From assembly GCF_023700005.1 (NCBI RefSeq), contig NZ_JAMLJK010000002.1, forward strand, positions 310,001 to 374,000: a stretch of 64,000 nt of DNA. The letters run 5' to 3'. Shown here in pieces: positions 46,855 to 58,522 of the stretch (position 1 is the first letter of the stretch; each line of letters starts with the position of its first letter). Source of the stretch: Larsenimonas rhizosphaerae. GTDB lineage: Bacteria > Pseudomonadota > Gammaproteobacteria > Pseudomonadales > Halomonadaceae. A program made the position numbers and the translations under genes. The notes beneath the pieces are model-generated. The model made no database searches, had not been told where the DNA came from, and was given only the letters and a program-made list of their open reading frames with translations.

Positions 46855-47292
46855 TCAGGCCTCCAGCAAAAAGGTGACCGGGCCGTCATTGGTCAGTGAT
46901 ATCTGCATGTCGGCACCAAACCGTCCGGTCTCGACCGGCGCGTGTCGTTCGCGAGCCAGGGTAACCAGGGTATTAAACAGTTCTTCGCCCACCGCCGGGG
47001 AGGCGCCGGATGAGAAGCCGGGACGCAGGCCCTTGCGCGTATCGGCCACCAGCGTGAACTGGGAGACCAGCAGCAGCCCGCCACCGGTCGCCCCAAGGCC
47101 GAGATTCATGCGGCCATCATCATCGTTGAAAATGCGATACCCCAGCAGCTTGTTCAGTAACCGCTCGGCGCGCTCTGGGGTATCGTCACGCTCGATGCCG
47201 ATCAGCGCCAGCAGCCCCGGGCCGATATCGCCGACACAGGTGCCATCGATATGCACTGCGGCATGACTGACCCGTTGAATCAGGGCTTTCAT
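46855..47292 (-). CDS. dtd: D-aminoacyl-tRNA deacylase
   Basis: Dtd removes D-amino acids (and glycine mischarged on tRNA-Ala) from tRNA. The 145-residue length equals that of E. coli. The two active-site motifs are [17 protein letters not shown] (family SQFTL) and [11 protein letters not shown] (family NDGPVT). The N-terminal [17 protein letters not shown] is also conserved. It stands between the patatin and universal stress protein genes on the same strand. Confidence 0.96.
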   Translation of the reverse strand: MKALIQRVSHAAVHIDGTCVGDIGPGLLALIGIERDDTPERAERLLNKLLGYRIFNDDDGRMNLGLGATGGGLLLVSQFTLVADTRKGLRPGFSSGASPAVGEELFNTLVTLARERHAPVETGRFGADMQISLTNDGPVTFLLEA

Positions 47293-47326
47293 TCATCATC
47301 CTTGTGGTGTGAAACCAGTGGGCATC

Positions 47327-48184
47327 TTACCAGGTGCGGCACAGCATGATGTCGCAGCGGGTTTCAGACAGCAGTCGCTCCAGCAGGCTGCCCGCCGTGC
47401 GGCGGCCGATGCCGATGCGTCCATGACTCCCCAGCGCCAGCAGGTCGGGTGGCTGGTCGCGTACTCGCTGGATCAGCACTTCCGTCGGATCCCCCTGCTC
47501 AAGCACCAGTTCAAGGTCCGGTACATCGTCGATATCGGCCATGAAACGTTCGGTTTCAAACTCCAGCTGCTGGCGCAGTTTGGTGCGTTCCTCATTGCGC
47601 CAGCGTGCATAGCCGGGGTCACTTGCCAGTTCTCTGGAGGCAGGCATGTCCCAGACGTGCAACAGGGTCAGCCGAATGTCGGGAAAGCGCAGCAGGACTT
47701 CCTTGAGGGTGTGACGCGATGCCAGCGAGAAGTCGATGGGGACCAGTACGTCCTGCCAGTTGCGTTTGGTGCTGTGAGAAATGCTCAGTACCGGGCAGGG
47801 TGCACGGCGCATGACGCGGGATACCGTCGTGCCCGTCACGAGATCCTGCTGATGATGCTTGCGGTGGCTGCCAAGAATGGCCAGATCGGCCTTTTGCTCG
47901 TAGACCTCGCGAATGATCTCGGCGTAGGGCGTGCCGGTTACTACCTGAATCATGGTATTGGGTCTTGGCGAGCCCAGCGATTCACAGGTATCTATCAGCA
48001 GTTGTTCGATTTCACGACTGACCGCCTTTTCCAGCTCGCGCAGCGCCGCTCTGGGAAGAAAGGGGTCAAGTACATGCAGAATGTTAAGCCGGGCGTGGTG
48101 CTCATTGGCCAGCAGTACCGCGCGGGAAAACGCTGCGCGACACTCGTTGGACAGGTCCGTCGCAAGCAGCAGCGTTTGTGTCAT
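47327..48184 (-). CDS. Tandem universal stress protein
   Basis: A 285-residue protein with two UspA domains (about 1-138 and 142-285). Domain 1 begins TLLLATDLSNECRAAFSRAV and ends with LAILGSHRKHHQQDLVTGTT. Domain 2 begins VLVPIDFSLAS and ends with LLALGSHGRIGIGRRTAGSL, close to the ATP-binding G-x2-G-x9-G-(S/T) pattern. Such UspE-like tandem proteins are induced by stress; the exact role is unknown. GGAGG precedes the start. Confidence 0.9.
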   Translation of the reverse strand: MTQTLLLATDLSNECRAAFSRAVLLANEHHARLNILHVLDPFLPRAALRELEKAVSREIEQLLIDTCESLGSPRPNTMIQVVTGTPYAEIIREVYEQKADLAILGSHRKHHQQDLVTGTTVSRVMRRAPCPVLSISHSTKRNWQDVLVPIDFSLASRHTLKEVLLRFPDIRLTLLHVWDMPASRELASDPGYARWRNEERTKLRQQLEFETERFMADIDDVPDLELVLEQGDPTEVLIQRVRDQPPDLLALGSHGRIGIGRRTAGSLLERLLSETRCDIMLCRTW

Positions 48185-48280
48185 GACGAGCCTCCAGAAG
48201 AGGAAGGGTGGCAGGTGTGCTCAGTATGGCTGGGCGGGATGAATATTCAACAGCCCCGTGGATGAATTGGGGACTTCGTT

Positions 48281-49087
48281 TTACCACCAGGCATGAAAAT
48301 GATGTACCGGCCCCTGTCCCTTTCCTACCCCCAGACGATCGGCTTCTTCCAGACTTCGGGTCATGTAGACCTTGGCAGCCCTGACGGCTGCCGGCAGGGT
48401 GGCGTGTTGGGGCAGCAATGCCGCAATGGCTGACGAGAGCGTACACCCGGTACCGTGCAGGTGGCGTGTTGCGATGCGCGGTGCTTCCAGCCACTCGGTG
48501 TCCTGCGCGGAAATAAGCAGATCGGCACAGGTGCTGTCAGCCAGAAAGCCTCCCTTGAGGAGAACGTGGGAAGACTGCAGGCCGCGCAGGTCATCGCACA
48601 TGGCCATCATGGCATCGCGTGAATCGGGGATGTTCGTACCGAGCAGTTCAGCGGCTTCCGGCAGGTTGGGGGTAACAATATCTGCCAGGGGCACCAGCAG
48701 TTCGCATACTGCTGCCACGGCGCCGGCGTCGACCAGCCGGTCACCGCTTTTGGCTACCATGACCGGGTCCAGCACGACATGGCGTGGAGCGTACTCCAGT
48801 ATCAGGCGCCGAATGCACTGGGCCGTATCCCGGTCAGCCACCATCCCGATCTTGACGGCGTCGATCTCGATATCATCAAACACGGCACGAAGCTGCGCTT
48901 CCAGAGCCGCCAGGGGCAGGGGATATACCTCGCGTACACCGCAGGTATTCTGGGCCACGATGGAGGTGATGGCGCTGGTGGCGTAGCCGCCCAGGGCCGA
49001 AAAGGTTTTCATGTCAGCGTGCATACCGGCGCCGCCGCTTGGGTCCGTGCCTGCGATGGACAGGAGTCTGGGAATGGCCACGATCAC
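48281..49087 (-). CDS. thiD: Hydroxymethylpyrimidine/phosphomethylpyrimidine kinase
   Basis: ThiD phosphorylates hydroxymethylpyrimidine and its phosphate in thiamine synthesis. The 268-residue ribokinase-fold protein has the family start LSIAGTDPSGGAGMHADMKT, then DPVMVAKSGDRL near 120, TPNLPEAAELLG, and the anion-hole motif HGTGCTLSSAIAA near 210. Its start is GTG at 49087 with AAGGA upstream; a second GTG six bases on is possible. I see no TPP riboswitch in front of it. Confidence 0.93.
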   Translation of the reverse strand: MIVAIPRLLSIAGTDPSGGAGMHADMKTFSALGGYATSAITSIVAQNTCGVREVYPLPLAALEAQLRAVFDDIEIDAVKIGMVADRDTAQCIRRLILEYAPRHVVLDPVMVAKSGDRLVDAGAVAAVCELLVPLADIVTPNLPEAAELLGTNIPDSRDAMMAMCDDLRGLQSSHVLLKGGFLADSTCADLLISAQDTEWLEAPRIATRHLHGTGCTLSSAIAALLPQHATLPAAVRAAKVYMTRSLEEADRLGVGKGQGPVHHFHAWW

Positions 49088-49378
49088 TATGTTCCTTTTT
49101 TGTACTGGCTGTCTGGCAGGCCCCTTCAGGAAGGAATTCGCCCAATTGTGGATTTTGATATGCCGCGTCGTTTAGTATGACCGAATATTCAGCGCGTTAA
49201 GATTTAACCAGGTTTTTTCAATTCCGGAAACGGGCTTGGCATGACTGTGCGGTAATCGTCTACCTTGAAGGTACCAGGGCGCTTGCCAGCGAAAAAGCGC
49301 ACATAATAAATACATTGTGACTAGTCCGCACGGCCTGACCGCCGCGCCCCACACCTTCATTGATGAGTGAGAACAGGC
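49088..49378. other. Intergenic region between thiD and nuoA
   Basis: A 291-base divergent gap that must hold the nuo promoter. Candidates are TTGCCA (49283-49288) with the AT-rich stretch ACATAATAAATAC about 15-17 bases on, and TTGGCA near 49237 with TCTACC 17 bases on. Neither is strong. No gene or riboswitch is seen. Confidence 0.4.
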
Positions 49379-49777
49379 ATGGAGCAGATTGCACAGCATT
49401 GGTCGGTAGCGATTTTTGTCGTCGCTGTTTTCGGGCTGTGTGCCTTCATGGTCGGACTGGCCAGTCTCCTTGGCGGGCGCGCCTGGGGGCATCAGAAAAA
49501 CACACCCTTTGAATCCGGTATCGTACCGGTGGGAAGCGCGCACCAGCGCTTTTCCGTCAAGTTCTACATGGTTGCGATGCTGTTCGTCATCTTCGACGTC
49601 GAAGCCCTCTTTCTATTCGCCTGGGCGGTCACCGTGCGTGAAAGCGGCTGGACCGGCTTTGTCGAAGCCTTCATTTTCATCGTTGTGTTATTGGCCGGTC
49701 TGATCTACCTGAGTCGTGTGGGTGCGCTTGATTGGGCGCCCATCAAACGCGCCAAGGAGATCAAGACCTCGTCCTGA
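49379..49777 (+). CDS. nuoA: NADH-quinone oxidoreductase subunit A
   Basis: NuoA is a three-helix membrane subunit of complex I near the quinone site. In this 132-residue protein the helices are at about 10-33, 62-85 and 92-112. The conserved loop [20 protein letters not shown] and [19 protein letters not shown] are the family signatures. The ATG at 49379 was chosen; a GTG four codons upstream lacks a ribosome site. It opens the nuo operon and ends 9 bases before nuoB. Confidence 0.96.
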   Translation: MEQIAQHWSVAIFVVAVFGLCAFMVGLASLLGGRAWGHQKNTPFESGIVPVGSAHQRFSVKFYMVAMLFVIFDVEALFLFAWAVTVRESGWTGFVEAFIFIVVLLAGLIYLSRVGALDWAPIKRAKEIKTSS

Positions 49778-49786
49778 GGTTTCTCC

Positions 49787-50464
49787 ATGCAATACAAACT
49801 GACGCGTATCGATCCGAACGCGCCCGAAACAACCCAGTATCCGGCCGGGGAACGTCGCATCGTCGATGACCCCATGAAGCAGCAGGTTCACAAGAATGTC
49901 TTCATGGGCAAGCTTGAGGATGTGATGCACTCCGCGGTCAACTGGGGACGAAAGAACTCGCTGTGGCCCTACAATTTCGGGTTGTCGTGCTGTTATGTCG
50001 AGATGACGACTGCCTTTACGGCACCTCATGATGTTGCCCGGTTTGGTGCCGAAGTCATTCGCGCTTCTCCGCGTCAGGCTGATTTCATGGTGATTGCCGG
50101 CACCTGCTTCATCAAGATGGCTCCGGTAATCCAGCAGCTCTATGACCAGATGCTGGAGCCCAAATGGGTCATTTCCATGGGGTCCTGCGCCAACTCCGGC
50201 GGAATGTACGACATCTACTCTGTCGTGCAGGGCGTAGACAAGTTCCTGCCGGTGGATGTCTATATCCCCGGCTGTCCGCCACGTCCCGAAGCCTTTCTGC
50301 AGGGGCTTCAGCTGTTACAGGATTCGATCCAGGAAGAGCGCCGCCCATTGTCGTGGGTGGTAGGAGACCAGGGCGTGTATCGCGCCGAAATGCCGTCGCA
50401 GCGAGAAAAGCATCGTGCCGAGCGCATCGCCGTGACGGAACTTCGCACCCCTGACCAGATTTAA
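49787..50464 (+). CDS. nuoB: NADH-quinone oxidoreductase subunit B
   Basis: NuoB carries cluster N2, the last Fe-S centre before quinone. The 225-residue protein has the tandem-cysteine motif C68-C69 ([10 protein letters not shown]), C134 ([10 protein letters not shown]) and C163 (IPGCPPRPE), the complete ligand set. It is a peripheral subunit on the cytoplasmic side. Confidence 0.97.
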   Translation: MQYKLTRIDPNAPETTQYPAGERRIVDDPMKQQVHKNVFMGKLEDVMHSAVNWGRKNSLWPYNFGLSCCYVEMTTAFTAPHDVARFGAEVIRASPRQADFMVIAGTCFIKMAPVIQQLYDQMLEPKWVISMGSCANSGGMYDIYSVVQGVDKFLPVDVYIPGCPPRPEAFLQGLQLLQDSIQEERRPLSWVVGDQGVYRAEMPSQREKHRAERIAVTELRTPDQI

Positions 50465-50493
50465 CCCTGACTGCTCTTGATAACGGACCGCTC

Positions 50494-52269
50494 ATGACCG
50501 TGGAAAATGCACAGCCCGCCGGCGCTCAGTCGTCCTGGGCGATTGAAGAAGAACTACTGGCCTTTTTTGGGCCGGATGCCCTGACCTTTCAGGTGACTCG
50601 AACAGCCATGCCGGTAGTGTGGGTGGCGCGTGAGCGGCTCGAAGAGGTGATGCAGTTTCTCAAGGGCGTGCGTCAGCCCTACGTGATGCTGTATGACCTG
50701 CACGGTGTGGACGAGCGTCTTCGTACTCACCGTGACGGGCTGCCGGATGCGGATTTCACCGTGTTCTACCAGTTGATGTCGCTGGAGCGCAACAGCGACA
50801 TCATGGTCAAGGTGGCATTGTCGGAGCGGGATCTGGTAATTCCCAGCATCGTCAGGCACTACCCCAATGCCAACTGGTACGAGCGGGAAGTGTTTGACAT
50901 GTTCGGCATTGATTTCAGCGGGCATCCGCACATGACCCGCATCCTGATGCCGTCGACCTGGAACGGCCATCCGCTGAGAAAGGATTATCCGGCCAGAGCG
51001 ACTGAATTCGACCCCTACAGCATGACGATGGAGGGGCAGGATCAGGCGCAGGAAGCCCTGAAATTCGATCCGGAAGCCTGGGGCATGAAACGTCGTACTG
51101 ACGATGCCGATTTCATGTTTCTGAATCTGGGGCCGAACCACCCTTCAGCTCACGGGGCTTTCCGTATCGTACTGCAGCTGGATGGCGAGGAAATTCTCGA
51201 TTGCGTGCCGGATATCGGGTATCACCACCGCGGCGCCGAGAAAATGGCCGAGCGTCAGTCCTGGCACAGCTTTATTCCTTATACCGACCGCATCGATTAT
51301 ACCGGTGGGGTCATGAATAACCTGCCCTATGTGCTGGCGGTCGAAAAGCTGGCCGGCATTACCGTAACGCCCCGGGCCGAGTTTATTCGGGTCATGATGG
51401 CCGAGATGTTCCGCATCAACTCTCACCTGCTGTTTCTGGGAACATTCCTGCAGGATCTGGGGGCCATGTCGCCTGTCTTCTACGCCTTTACCGATCGTCA
51501 GAAGGCCTATGAGGTCATCGAGGCCATTACCGGGTTTCGCATGCACCCGGCCTGGTACCGTATCGGTGGCGTAGCTCATGACCTGCCCAATGGCTGGGAT
51601 CGTCTGATCCGTGGCTTTATCGACTGGATGCCGGCCCGGCTCGATGAATATGAGCGGGCCATGATGGATAACGCCATCGTGCGCGAACGCACCCGGGATG
51701 TGGCCGCCTATACCTCAAGGGAAGCCTTTGAGTGGGGTGTGACCGGTCCGAACCTGCGAGCGACCGGAGTGGATTTCGATCTGCGCAAGAAGCGCCCCTA
51801 TAGTGGTTACGAAAAATTCGACTTCGATGTGCCCCTGGCCAGCAATGGTGATGTCTTTGATCGTGGCATGTTGCGGATCGAGGAGATGCGCCAGAGCCTT
51901 CGCATCATTCGTCAGTGCATGGAGCATATGCCTGCCGGTGCCTACAAGGCGGACCATCCGCTGACAACGCCGCCGCCGCGCGAAAAGATGCTGCAGCATA
52001 TCGAGACGCTGATTACCCACTTTCTGCAGGTTTCCTGGGGGCCGGTACTCAAGCCCAACGAATCCATGCAAATGATCGAGGCCACCAAGGGGATCAATAG
52101 TTATTACCTTACCAGCGATGGCAGCACCATGAGCTATCGCACTCGAATCAGAACCCCCAGTTACCCGCACCTTCAGCAGATCCCGGCGGTCATGCGGGGG
52201 GGCTTTGTCCCGGATTTGATTGCGCATCTGGGCAGCATCGATTTCGTGATGGCGGATGTGGATCGTTAA
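50494..52269 (+). CDS. nuoC: NADH-quinone oxidoreductase fused subunits C and D
   Basis: A 591-residue fusion (NuoCD). Residues 1-190 correspond to NuoC (30 kDa; [35 protein letters not shown]). Residues about 200-591 correspond to NuoD (49 kDa; [52 protein letters not shown]), which forms part of the quinone pocket. The fusion is typical of enterobacteria and many gammaproteobacteria. Confidence 0.97.
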   Translation: MTVENAQPAGAQSSWAIEEELLAFFGPDALTFQVTRTAMPVVWVARERLEEVMQFLKGVRQPYVMLYDLHGVDERLRTHRDGLPDADFTVFYQLMSLERNSDIMVKVALSERDLVIPSIVRHYPNANWYEREVFDMFGIDFSGHPHMTRILMPSTWNGHPLRKDYPARATEFDPYSMTMEGQDQAQEALKFDPEAWGMKRRTDDADFMFLNLGPNHPSAHGAFRIVLQLDGEEILDCVPDIGYHHRGAEKMAERQSWHSFIPYTDRIDYTGGVMNNLPYVLAVEKLAGITVTPRAEFIRVMMAEMFRINSHLLFLGTFLQDLGAMSPVFYAFTDRQKAYEVIEAITGFRMHPAWYRIGGVAHDLPNGWDRLIRGFIDWMPARLDEYERAMMDNAIVRERTRDVAAYTSREAFEWGVTGPNLRATGVDFDLRKKRPYSGYEKFDFDVPLASNGDVFDRGMLRIEEMRQSLRIIRQCMEHMPAGAYKADHPLTTPPPREKMLQHIETLITHFLQVSWGPVLKPNESMQMIEATKGINSYYLTSDGSTMSYRTRIRTPSYPHLQQIPAVMRGGFVPDLIAHLGSIDFVMADVDR

Positions 52270-52272
52270 GTC

Positions 52273-52797
52273 ATGGACCAGCCAATGAACAAAGACAGCC
52301 TGATATTTACCGACCGGCCCGGCAGCGACTTTGTGCTGCATGACGATGATCGTCACGCCATCGAGCACGAAATGTCGCATTACGAGAATCCGCGTGCGGC
52401 CTCGATCGGTGCACTCAAGATCGTGCAGAAGCGTCATGGCTGGGTGCCCGACGGGGCCATCTATGCCATCAGCGATGTGCTGGGAATCTCGTCCAGCGAC
52501 GTTGAAGGGGTGGCGACCTTTTACAGCCTGATTTTCCGTCAACCAGTGGGGCGCCACGTGATTTTGCTGTGCGACAGCATGACCTGCTACATCAACGGTT
52601 ACGAATCGGTGCGCGAAACCCTGAAGGACGCTTTGGGTATTTCCCCTGGCCAAACCACTGCCGACGGGCGTTTCACGCTGTTGCCGGTGTGCTGTCTGGG
52701 CAACTGCGACAAGGGCCCGGCCATGATGGTTGATGAGCACATCCATGGCCCGGTCAGCCCGGACAACGTCATGCGCCTGCTGGAGGAATACTCATGA
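52273..52797 (+). CDS. nuoE: NADH-quinone oxidoreductase subunit E
   Basis: NuoE (174 residues) is the 24 kDa subunit holding the [2Fe-2S] cluster N1a, with ligands C100 and C105 (CDSMTC), and C141 and C145 (CLGNC), in a thioredoxin-like domain. Its stop overlaps the nuoF start (ATGA). An alternative ATG lies four codons downstream of the chosen start. Confidence 0.96.
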   Translation: MDQPMNKDSLIFTDRPGSDFVLHDDDRHAIEHEMSHYENPRAASIGALKIVQKRHGWVPDGAIYAISDVLGISSSDVEGVATFYSLIFRQPVGRHVILLCDSMTCYINGYESVRETLKDALGISPGQTTADGRFTLLPVCCLGNCDKGPAMMVDEHIHGPVSPDNVMRLLEEYS

Positions 52798-54152
52798 GTG
52801 CGAGCCCCTTTGCCTCATTCGGCACCATCAATGCCATGCCACGTGCAGCTGAAACCCATCCGCTGACCTGGCGTTTGCGTGATGACGGTGCCGTGGTCGG
52901 CCTGGATGAATACCGAAACAAGGATGGTTACGAGGGCGCGCGCAAGGCGCTCGACATGAAGGCTGATGATATTGCCGGACTGGTCAAGGAAGCAGGCCTC
53001 AAGGGGCGCGGCGGCGCCGGCTTTCCTGCCGGGGTTAAATGGAGCCTGACGGCCAGGGGCGAAGAAATGCCCCGGGGCTATGTGGTCTGCAACGCCGATG
53101 AAATGGAGCCCAACACCTACAAGGATCGCATGTTGATGGAGCAGCTGCCCCATCTGCTGATCGAGGGCATGATCATCTCGGCGCTCGCCAACAACTCCTT
53201 CCGAGGGTACATCTTCCTGCGCGGTGAATATGTCGATGCCGCCAGAAGTCTGGAGGAGGCGCTGGTCGAGGCGCGTGAGGCCGGGATTCTGGGCACTCAC
53301 GTGCTGGGCAGCGACTTTGACTTTGATATCTTTCTGCATACCGGCGCCGGTCGCTATATCTGTGGCGAGGAAACCGCGCTGATCAATTCTCTGGAAGGTC
53401 GGCGTGCCAATCCGCGTTCCAAGCCGCCCTTTCCCGGCCAGAGTGGGGCCTGGGGCAAGCCCACGGTCGTCAATAACGTTGAAACCCTGTGCAATGCGCC
53501 CTCGATTCTTGCCAACGGCAAGGACTGGTATCTGGGCCTGGCGCTTGAAGGCAGTGATGACGGCGGTACCAAACTGTTCGGCTTCACGGGGCAGGTCAAT
53601 AACCCGGGGCTCTGGGAACTGCCGCTGGGCACGACGGCCCGTGAGATTTTCGAAGACTACGCCCAGGGCATGAAGTCCGGTTATCAGTTGAAGGCCTGGC
53701 AACCCGGCGGTGCCGGCACCGGCTTCTTGCTGCCGGAACATCTGTCGGCGCAAATGTGCTCCAACGGCATCGGTGAAGTCGGTACGCGGATGGGAACGGG
53801 GCTTTCCCTGGCGATCGATCACACCGTCAGCATGGTGTCACTGCTCAGAAACATGGAAGAGTTCTTTGCCCGCGAGTCCTGTGGCTGGTGCACCCCATGC
53901 CGTGATGGTCTGCCCTGGACCGTTCGCATCCTGCGCTCGCTGGAGCGTGGCGAGGGTGAGCAGGGCGATATCGAGATACTCGAGGAGCTGACCGGCAAGC
54001 TGGGGCCGGGAAAAACCTTCTGCGCGCACGCACCGGGGGCCATCGAGCCGCTGGGCAGTGCCATTCAGTATTTCCGTGACGAATTCGAACAAGGCATCAA
54101 CCACCCGAAGCGGGAAGCGCACGGTGAGCCGATTCCGGTGGGATCCGTATAA
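52794..54152 (+). CDS. nuoF: NADH-quinone oxidoreductase subunit F
   Basis: NuoF (452 residues) binds NADH and FMN and oxidises NADH. The glycine-rich site [16 protein letters not shown] is near 70, the FMN region [19 protein letters not shown] is near 183, and the [4Fe-4S] N3 ligands are in [12 protein letters not shown] with a fourth in [12 protein letters not shown]. An 84-base gap with small inverted repeats separates it from nuoG. Confidence 0.97.
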   Translation: MSASPFASFGTINAMPRAAETHPLTWRLRDDGAVVGLDEYRNKDGYEGARKALDMKADDIAGLVKEAGLKGRGGAGFPAGVKWSLTARGEEMPRGYVVCNADEMEPNTYKDRMLMEQLPHLLIEGMIISALANNSFRGYIFLRGEYVDAARSLEEALVEAREAGILGTHVLGSDFDFDIFLHTGAGRYICGEETALINSLEGRRANPRSKPPFPGQSGAWGKPTVVNNVETLCNAPSILANGKDWYLGLALEGSDDGGTKLFGFTGQVNNPGLWELPLGTTAREIFEDYAQGMKSGYQLKAWQPGGAGTGFLLPEHLSAQMCSNGIGEVGTRMGTGLSLAIDHTVSMVSLLRNMEEFFARESCGWCTPCRDGLPWTVRILRSLERGEGEQGDIEILEELTGKLGPGKTFCAHAPGAIEPLGSAIQYFRDEFEQGINHPKREAHGEPIPVGSV

Positions 54153-54236
54153 GCCGGTTATGCCGCCCGCAAGGGCAGACCGTTTTTTGACTTGAGCCGC
54201 CCGGTACGCCGGGCATGAGGATGGGAATAACACGCC

Positions 54237-56963
54237 ATGGCAACCATTCATGTCGACGGCAAGAAGTATGAGGTAGACGGCAGCGATAACCTGCTGCACG
54301 CCTGTCTCTCGCTGGGGCTTGATATCCCCTATTTCTGCTGGCATCCCGCGCTTGGCAGCGTCGGGGCATGCCGCCAGTGCGCCGTCAAGCAGTACAAGGA
54401 TGCCGACGACACGCGGGGCACGCTGGTAATGTCCTGCATGGCGCCGATTTCGGACGACAGCTACATCTCGATCGAGGATGACGAGGCAAGGGAGTTTCGT
54501 GCCAGTGTGGTGGAGTGGCTGATGGCCAACCACCCGCATGACTGTCCGGTATGCGAGGAGGGGGGGCATTGCCACCTCCAGGACATGACGGTCATGACCG
54601 GTCACGATACCCGTCGTTATCGCTTCACCAAGCGTACCCACAAGAACCAGTATCTTGGGCCGTTCATTGCCCATGAGATGAACCGGTGCATCACATGCTA
54701 TCGCTGCGTCCGGTTTTATCAGGATTACGCCGGCGGCGAGGATCTGGGGGCCTTCGGGGCGCACAATAATATCTACTTCGGACGAACCACCGAAGGGGTG
54801 CTTGAAAGCGAGTTTGCCGGCAATCTGACGGAAGTATGCCCGACAGGCGTGTTTACCGATCGCACTCACTCTGATCACTACACCCGTAAATGGGACATGC
54901 AGTTTGCGCCAAGCATCTGCCACCAGTGCTCGAGCGGCTGCAATATCAGCCCGGGAGAGCGCTATGGTGAAGTGCGGCGGATAGAAAACCGGTACAACGG
55001 CGACGTTAACCACTACTTTCTGTGTGATCGCGGCCGGTTCGGGTATGGCTATGTCAACCGGGAAGACCGTCCTCGCCAGCCTGAAGTGCGGGATAGTAGT
55101 GCCGTCCGTCAGGTGTCAGTGGATCATGCCCTTGATACCGGTGCTGACCGGCTTCGGCAGTCCTCGCGTACCATCGGTATTGGTTCGCCACGAGCCAGCC
55201 TCGAAAGTAATTACGCGCTTCGTGAGCTGGTGGGTGCCGAACACTTTTCCGTGGGTATGCCGCGTGCCGAGCTCGAACGGCAGCAGCTGATGTACCGCAT
55301 TCTGAAGGAGGGGGCACTTCCGACGCCCTCGCTTCGCGAGATCGAAGAGCACGACGCCGTTATCATTCTGGGGGAAGACCTGACCCAGACAGCAGCCCGT
55401 GAGGCGCTGGCCGTGCGTCAGGTGGCCAATGGCAAGCGTACGGAGCTTGCGCATGCCAACAAGATCCCCGAATGGAATTACAACGCCGCTGAAACCCTGG
55501 CTCAGGGGCGCAAGTTGCCGGTATTTGTGGCCACACCTGCTGAAACCAGGCTGGATGATATTGCGGTCCAGACCTTCCGCGGCACGGCAGACCAGATTGC
55601 GCGGCTGGGATGTGCCCTCGCTCACGGACTGGATGGTAATGCACCAGCGGTCGACTCTCTCACGGAGGCCGAACAGGCACTGATCTCGCAGTTGGTGGAT
55701 GTCATCGACCAGTCCAGACGGCCCCTGCTTGTGTCGGGGGGTAGCCTTGAATCCGTGGCCGTTCTTGAGGCCACAGCCAACCTGGCCCGCGCCCTTCGAC
55801 ATCGTGACAAGCAGGCATCACTTCGACTGATCAGCGGTGAAGCCAACAGCACAGGCCTGGCAATGATGGGTGGGTTGTCGCTTGAAGACGCGCTGGCCAG
55901 CGTTGACGGCGATACCACGCTGATCGTGGTCGAGAATGACCTCTACCAGCGGTTGCCGCGAGCTGCTGTTGATCAGGCGCTGGGTCAGGCGGCCACCCTG
56001 GTGGTGATGGATCACCAGCGCACCGAGACCTTTGAGCGCGCAGATATCGGCCTGCCGGCAGCCTCCTTTGCAGAAGCCGACGGCACCCTCGTCAACCATG
56101 AAGGCCGCGCCCAGCGCTTCTTCCAGGTATACCAGCCGGATTATTACCGTCCGGGCGATCTGACCCATGAAAGCTGGCGCTGGCTGCATGCGTTGCATAC
56201 CACGCGTGAACGGCGTGATGTGGACTGGACTCAGCTCGATGAGGTCACCCTGCACTGTGCGAAGGCGTTGCCTCAGTTTGAGGGCATTGAAAGCGCAGCC
56301 CCCAGCGCTTCGTTTCGGATCAAGGGGCAGAAGATTGCCCGGATGCCTCATCGCTCCAGCGGCCGTACGGCCATGCGCGCCAATATCAGTGTGCATGAAC
56401 CGCGCACGCCCCAGGATAGAGATACGGCCCTGGCTTTCTCGATGGAGGGGTATAGCGGGTATGCCGAGCCGCGTGGCGAAGTCCCCTTTGCCTGGGCGCC
56501 GGGCTGGAACTCTCCTCAGGCCTGGAACAAGTTTCAGGACGAGGTGGGCGGCCATCTGACCGCTGGGGATCCGGGGATTCGGCTCATTACGCACCAGCCT
56601 GATGCCGGGCTCGCATATTTTACGCCGGCTGCACCGGCGCGCCGGTGTGAGGCAGGGGAATGGCAGTTGACGCCCCTGCACCAGCTGTTCGGCAGTGATC
56701 CGATGTCGGCACGGGCCGAACCCATTCAGGAGCGTATGGTGGAGGCGTTTGTGGCGGTCAATGCCGCCGGCCTCAGGGATCTGGCGGTCGAGCAGGGCAG
56801 TTTGATGACGGTTCAGCTGGACAGTGTGCGCTTTTCGCTGCCGGTACGCGTCAGCCGTGACCTGCCCGATGGTGTCGCCGGCCTGCCGGTCGGACTGCCC
56901 GGCGTACCGGCCGGGATCGACTTTGCCACGCGCGTAACGCTGACGCAGGAGGGCCGCGCATGA
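54237..56963 (+). CDS. nuoG: NADH-quinone oxidoreductase subunit G
   Basis: NuoG (908 residues, as in E. coli) is the largest peripheral subunit. Seen in order are the [2Fe-2S] ferredoxin domain (CWHP...CRQC), the His-ligated [4Fe-4S] motif ([18 protein letters not shown]), a second [4Fe-4S] ([14 protein letters not shown]) and the N7-type motif CHQCSSGC. A molybdopterin oxidoreductase-like domain without catalytic function follows. It overlaps nuoH by 4 bases. Confidence 0.97.
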   Translation: MATIHVDGKKYEVDGSDNLLHACLSLGLDIPYFCWHPALGSVGACRQCAVKQYKDADDTRGTLVMSCMAPISDDSYISIEDDEAREFRASVVEWLMANHPHDCPVCEEGGHCHLQDMTVMTGHDTRRYRFTKRTHKNQYLGPFIAHEMNRCITCYRCVRFYQDYAGGEDLGAFGAHNNIYFGRTTEGVLESEFAGNLTEVCPTGVFTDRTHSDHYTRKWDMQFAPSICHQCSSGCNISPGERYGEVRRIENRYNGDVNHYFLCDRGRFGYGYVNREDRPRQPEVRDSSAVRQVSVDHALDTGADRLRQSSRTIGIGSPRASLESNYALRELVGAEHFSVGMPRAELERQQLMYRILKEGALPTPSLREIEEHDAVIILGEDLTQTAAREALAVRQVANGKRTELAHANKIPEWNYNAAETLAQGRKLPVFVATPAETRLDDIAVQTFRGTADQIARLGCALAHGLDGNAPAVDSLTEAEQALISQLVDVIDQSRRPLLVSGGSLESVAVLEATANLARALRHRDKQASLRLISGEANSTGLAMMGGLSLEDALASVDGDTTLIVVENDLYQRLPRAAVDQALGQAATLVVMDHQRTETFERADIGLPAASFAEADGTLVNHEGRAQRFFQVYQPDYYRPGDLTHESWRWLHALHTTRERRDVDWTQLDEVTLHCAKALPQFEGIESAAPSASFRIKGQKIARMPHRSSGRTAMRANISVHEPRTPQDRDTALAFSMEGYSGYAEPRGEVPFAWAPGWNSPQAWNKFQDEVGGHLTAGDPGIRLITHQPDAGLAYFTPAAPARRCEAGEWQLTPLHQLFGSDPMSARAEPIQERMVEAFVAVNAAGLRDLAVEQGSLMTVQLDSVRFSLPVRVSRDLPDGVAGLPVGLPGVPAGIDFATRVTLTQEGRA

Positions 56964-57946
56964 GCTGGCTGACGCCTACGGTGATCGATACCGTCATTGC
57001 TGTTGTTCAGGCCATCGTCATCCTGTTGGCGGCGGTGGTATCCGGGGCGCTGTTGAGTTTTGTCGAGCGCCGGCTGCTTGGGTGGTGGCAGGACCGATAT
57101 GGCCCGAACCGGGTTGGCCCTTTCGGCTCCCTGCAGCTGGCTGCCGATATGCTGAAGATGTTCTTCAAGGAAGACTGGATCCCAGTCTTTGCCGACAGGA
57201 AAATCTTTACGCTGGCGCCGGTTATCGCGATGGCATCGCTTCTGTTGTCGTTCATGATTATTCCGATTACGCCGGGCTGGGGCGTCGCTGACCTGAATGT
57301 GGGCCTGCTGTTCTTTTTTGCCATGGCCGGGGTGAACGTATATGCAGTGCTGTTCGCCGGTTATGCCAGCGCCAACAAGTACGCCCTGCTGGGTGCCTTG
57401 CGTGCATCGGCGCAGACGCTGTCCTATGAAGTGTTCATGGGGCTTTCATTGATGGGGGTAGTGGCCATGGCCGGTACTTTCAACATGCGCGATATCGTCA
57501 CCGCTCAGGCGGACATGTGGAATATCATCCCTCAGTTCTTCGGATTTTGTACCTTTCTGATTGCCGGTGTGGCAGTCACGCACCGCTCTCCGTTTGACCA
57601 GCCGGAAGCCGAGCAGGAGCTGTCCGATGGGTATCACATCGAATACTCCGGCATGAAATGGGGCATGTTTTTCGTCGGGGAATACATCGGTGTGGTGCTG
57701 ATTTCGGCGCTGATCGCCACGCTGTTCTTCGGTGGCTGGACAGGGCCGTGGTTGCCGCCCATCGTGTGGTTTTTGCTCAAGACCGGCTTTTTCATCATGT
57801 TGTTTGTCCTGTTCAGGGCCGCGCTGCCGCGTCCGCGTTATGACCGTGTCATGAGCTTTGGCTGGAAATTCTGCCTGCCACTGACGTTGATCAATCTACT
57901 CGTGACCGGAGCGGTGATTCTTCTCAACGCCCCGGCCACATCGTAA
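56960..57946 (+). CDS. nuoH: NADH-quinone oxidoreductase subunit H
   Basis: NuoH (328 residues, eight predicted membrane helices) forms the quinone tunnel with NuoB and NuoD. Signatures are [20 protein letters not shown] near 37, [20 protein letters not shown]-like sequence near 135, and the conserved loop [20 protein letters not shown] near 213. Confidence 0.97.
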   Translation: MSWLTPTVIDTVIAVVQAIVILLAAVVSGALLSFVERRLLGWWQDRYGPNRVGPFGSLQLAADMLKMFFKEDWIPVFADRKIFTLAPVIAMASLLLSFMIIPITPGWGVADLNVGLLFFFAMAGVNVYAVLFAGYASANKYALLGALRASAQTLSYEVFMGLSLMGVVAMAGTFNMRDIVTAQADMWNIIPQFFGFCTFLIAGVAVTHRSPFDQPEAEQELSDGYHIEYSGMKWGMFFVGEYIGVVLISALIATLFFGGWTGPWLPPIVWFLLKTGFFIMLFVLFRAALPRPRYDRVMSFGWKFCLPLTLINLLVTGAVILLNAPATS

Positions 57947-57959
57947 GGGGGGACACGGC

Positions 57960-58499
57960 ATGATCATGAAAGTACTTGCCGGGACCTGGTCGCAGCTGCG
58001 CACGCTCGGCATGGTCTTTATGCACGGGTTTCGCAAGCGCGAAACGCTTCAGTACCCGGAAGAGCCGGTGTATCTGCCCCCTCGTTACCGTGGGCGTATC
58101 GTACTGACCCGTGACCCGGACGGTGAGGAGCGCTGCGTTGCCTGCAACCTGTGCGCGGTAGCCTGCCCGGTAGGCTGTATTTCCCTGCAGAAGGGAGAGA
58201 AGGAGGATGGGCGGTGGTACCCCGAGTTTTTCCGCATCAATTTCTCGCGCTGCATTTTCTGTGGTCTGTGCGAGGAGGCCTGCCCTACCTCGGCGATCCA
58301 GTTGACGCCTGATTTCGAGTTGGGTGAGTACAACCGTCAGGAGCTGGTCTACGAGAAGGAAGATCTGCTGATATCAGGGCCCGGCAAGGATCATAACTAT
58401 AATTTCTACCGGGTTGCCGGGATGGAAATTGCCGGCAAGGGCAAGGGTGAGGCGCAAAACGAGGCTGAGCCCATTGACGTCAAATCATTGTTGCCGTGA
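57960..58499 (+). CDS. nuoI: NADH-quinone oxidoreductase subunit I
   Basis: NuoI (179 residues) holds clusters N6a and N6b in two ferredoxin motifs: C59, C62, C65, C69 ([12 protein letters not shown]) and C98, C101, C104, C108 ([12 protein letters not shown]). An amphipathic N-terminal helix attaches it to the membrane arm. GGGGG precedes the ATG. Confidence 0.97.
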   Translation: MIMKVLAGTWSQLRTLGMVFMHGFRKRETLQYPEEPVYLPPRYRGRIVLTRDPDGEERCVACNLCAVACPVGCISLQKGEKEDGRWYPEFFRINFSRCIFCGLCEEACPTSAIQLTPDFELGEYNRQELVYEKEDLLISGPGKDHNYNFYRVAGMEIAGKGKGEAQNEAEPIDVKSLLP

Positions 58500-58522
58500 T
58501 CACAGACCAAGGAAACTAGCCC

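Noticed and set aside
44821-48280. Defence or toxin role for the patatin-like protein (as in CBASS effectors)
   Set aside because: No cyclase, Cap2/Cap3 or other defence gene is near; the neighbours are 3-hydroxybutyrate metabolism genes and the DUF3734 tail fits the metabolic family.
49088-49130. TPP riboswitch in front of thiD
   Set aside because: The leader is under 100 bases with no CUGAGA or ACCUGA-type THI-box elements.
53838-55013. A 391-codon minus-strand frame opposite nuoF and nuoG
   Set aside because: It spans the end of one certain gene and the start of the next; no motif, no start signal.
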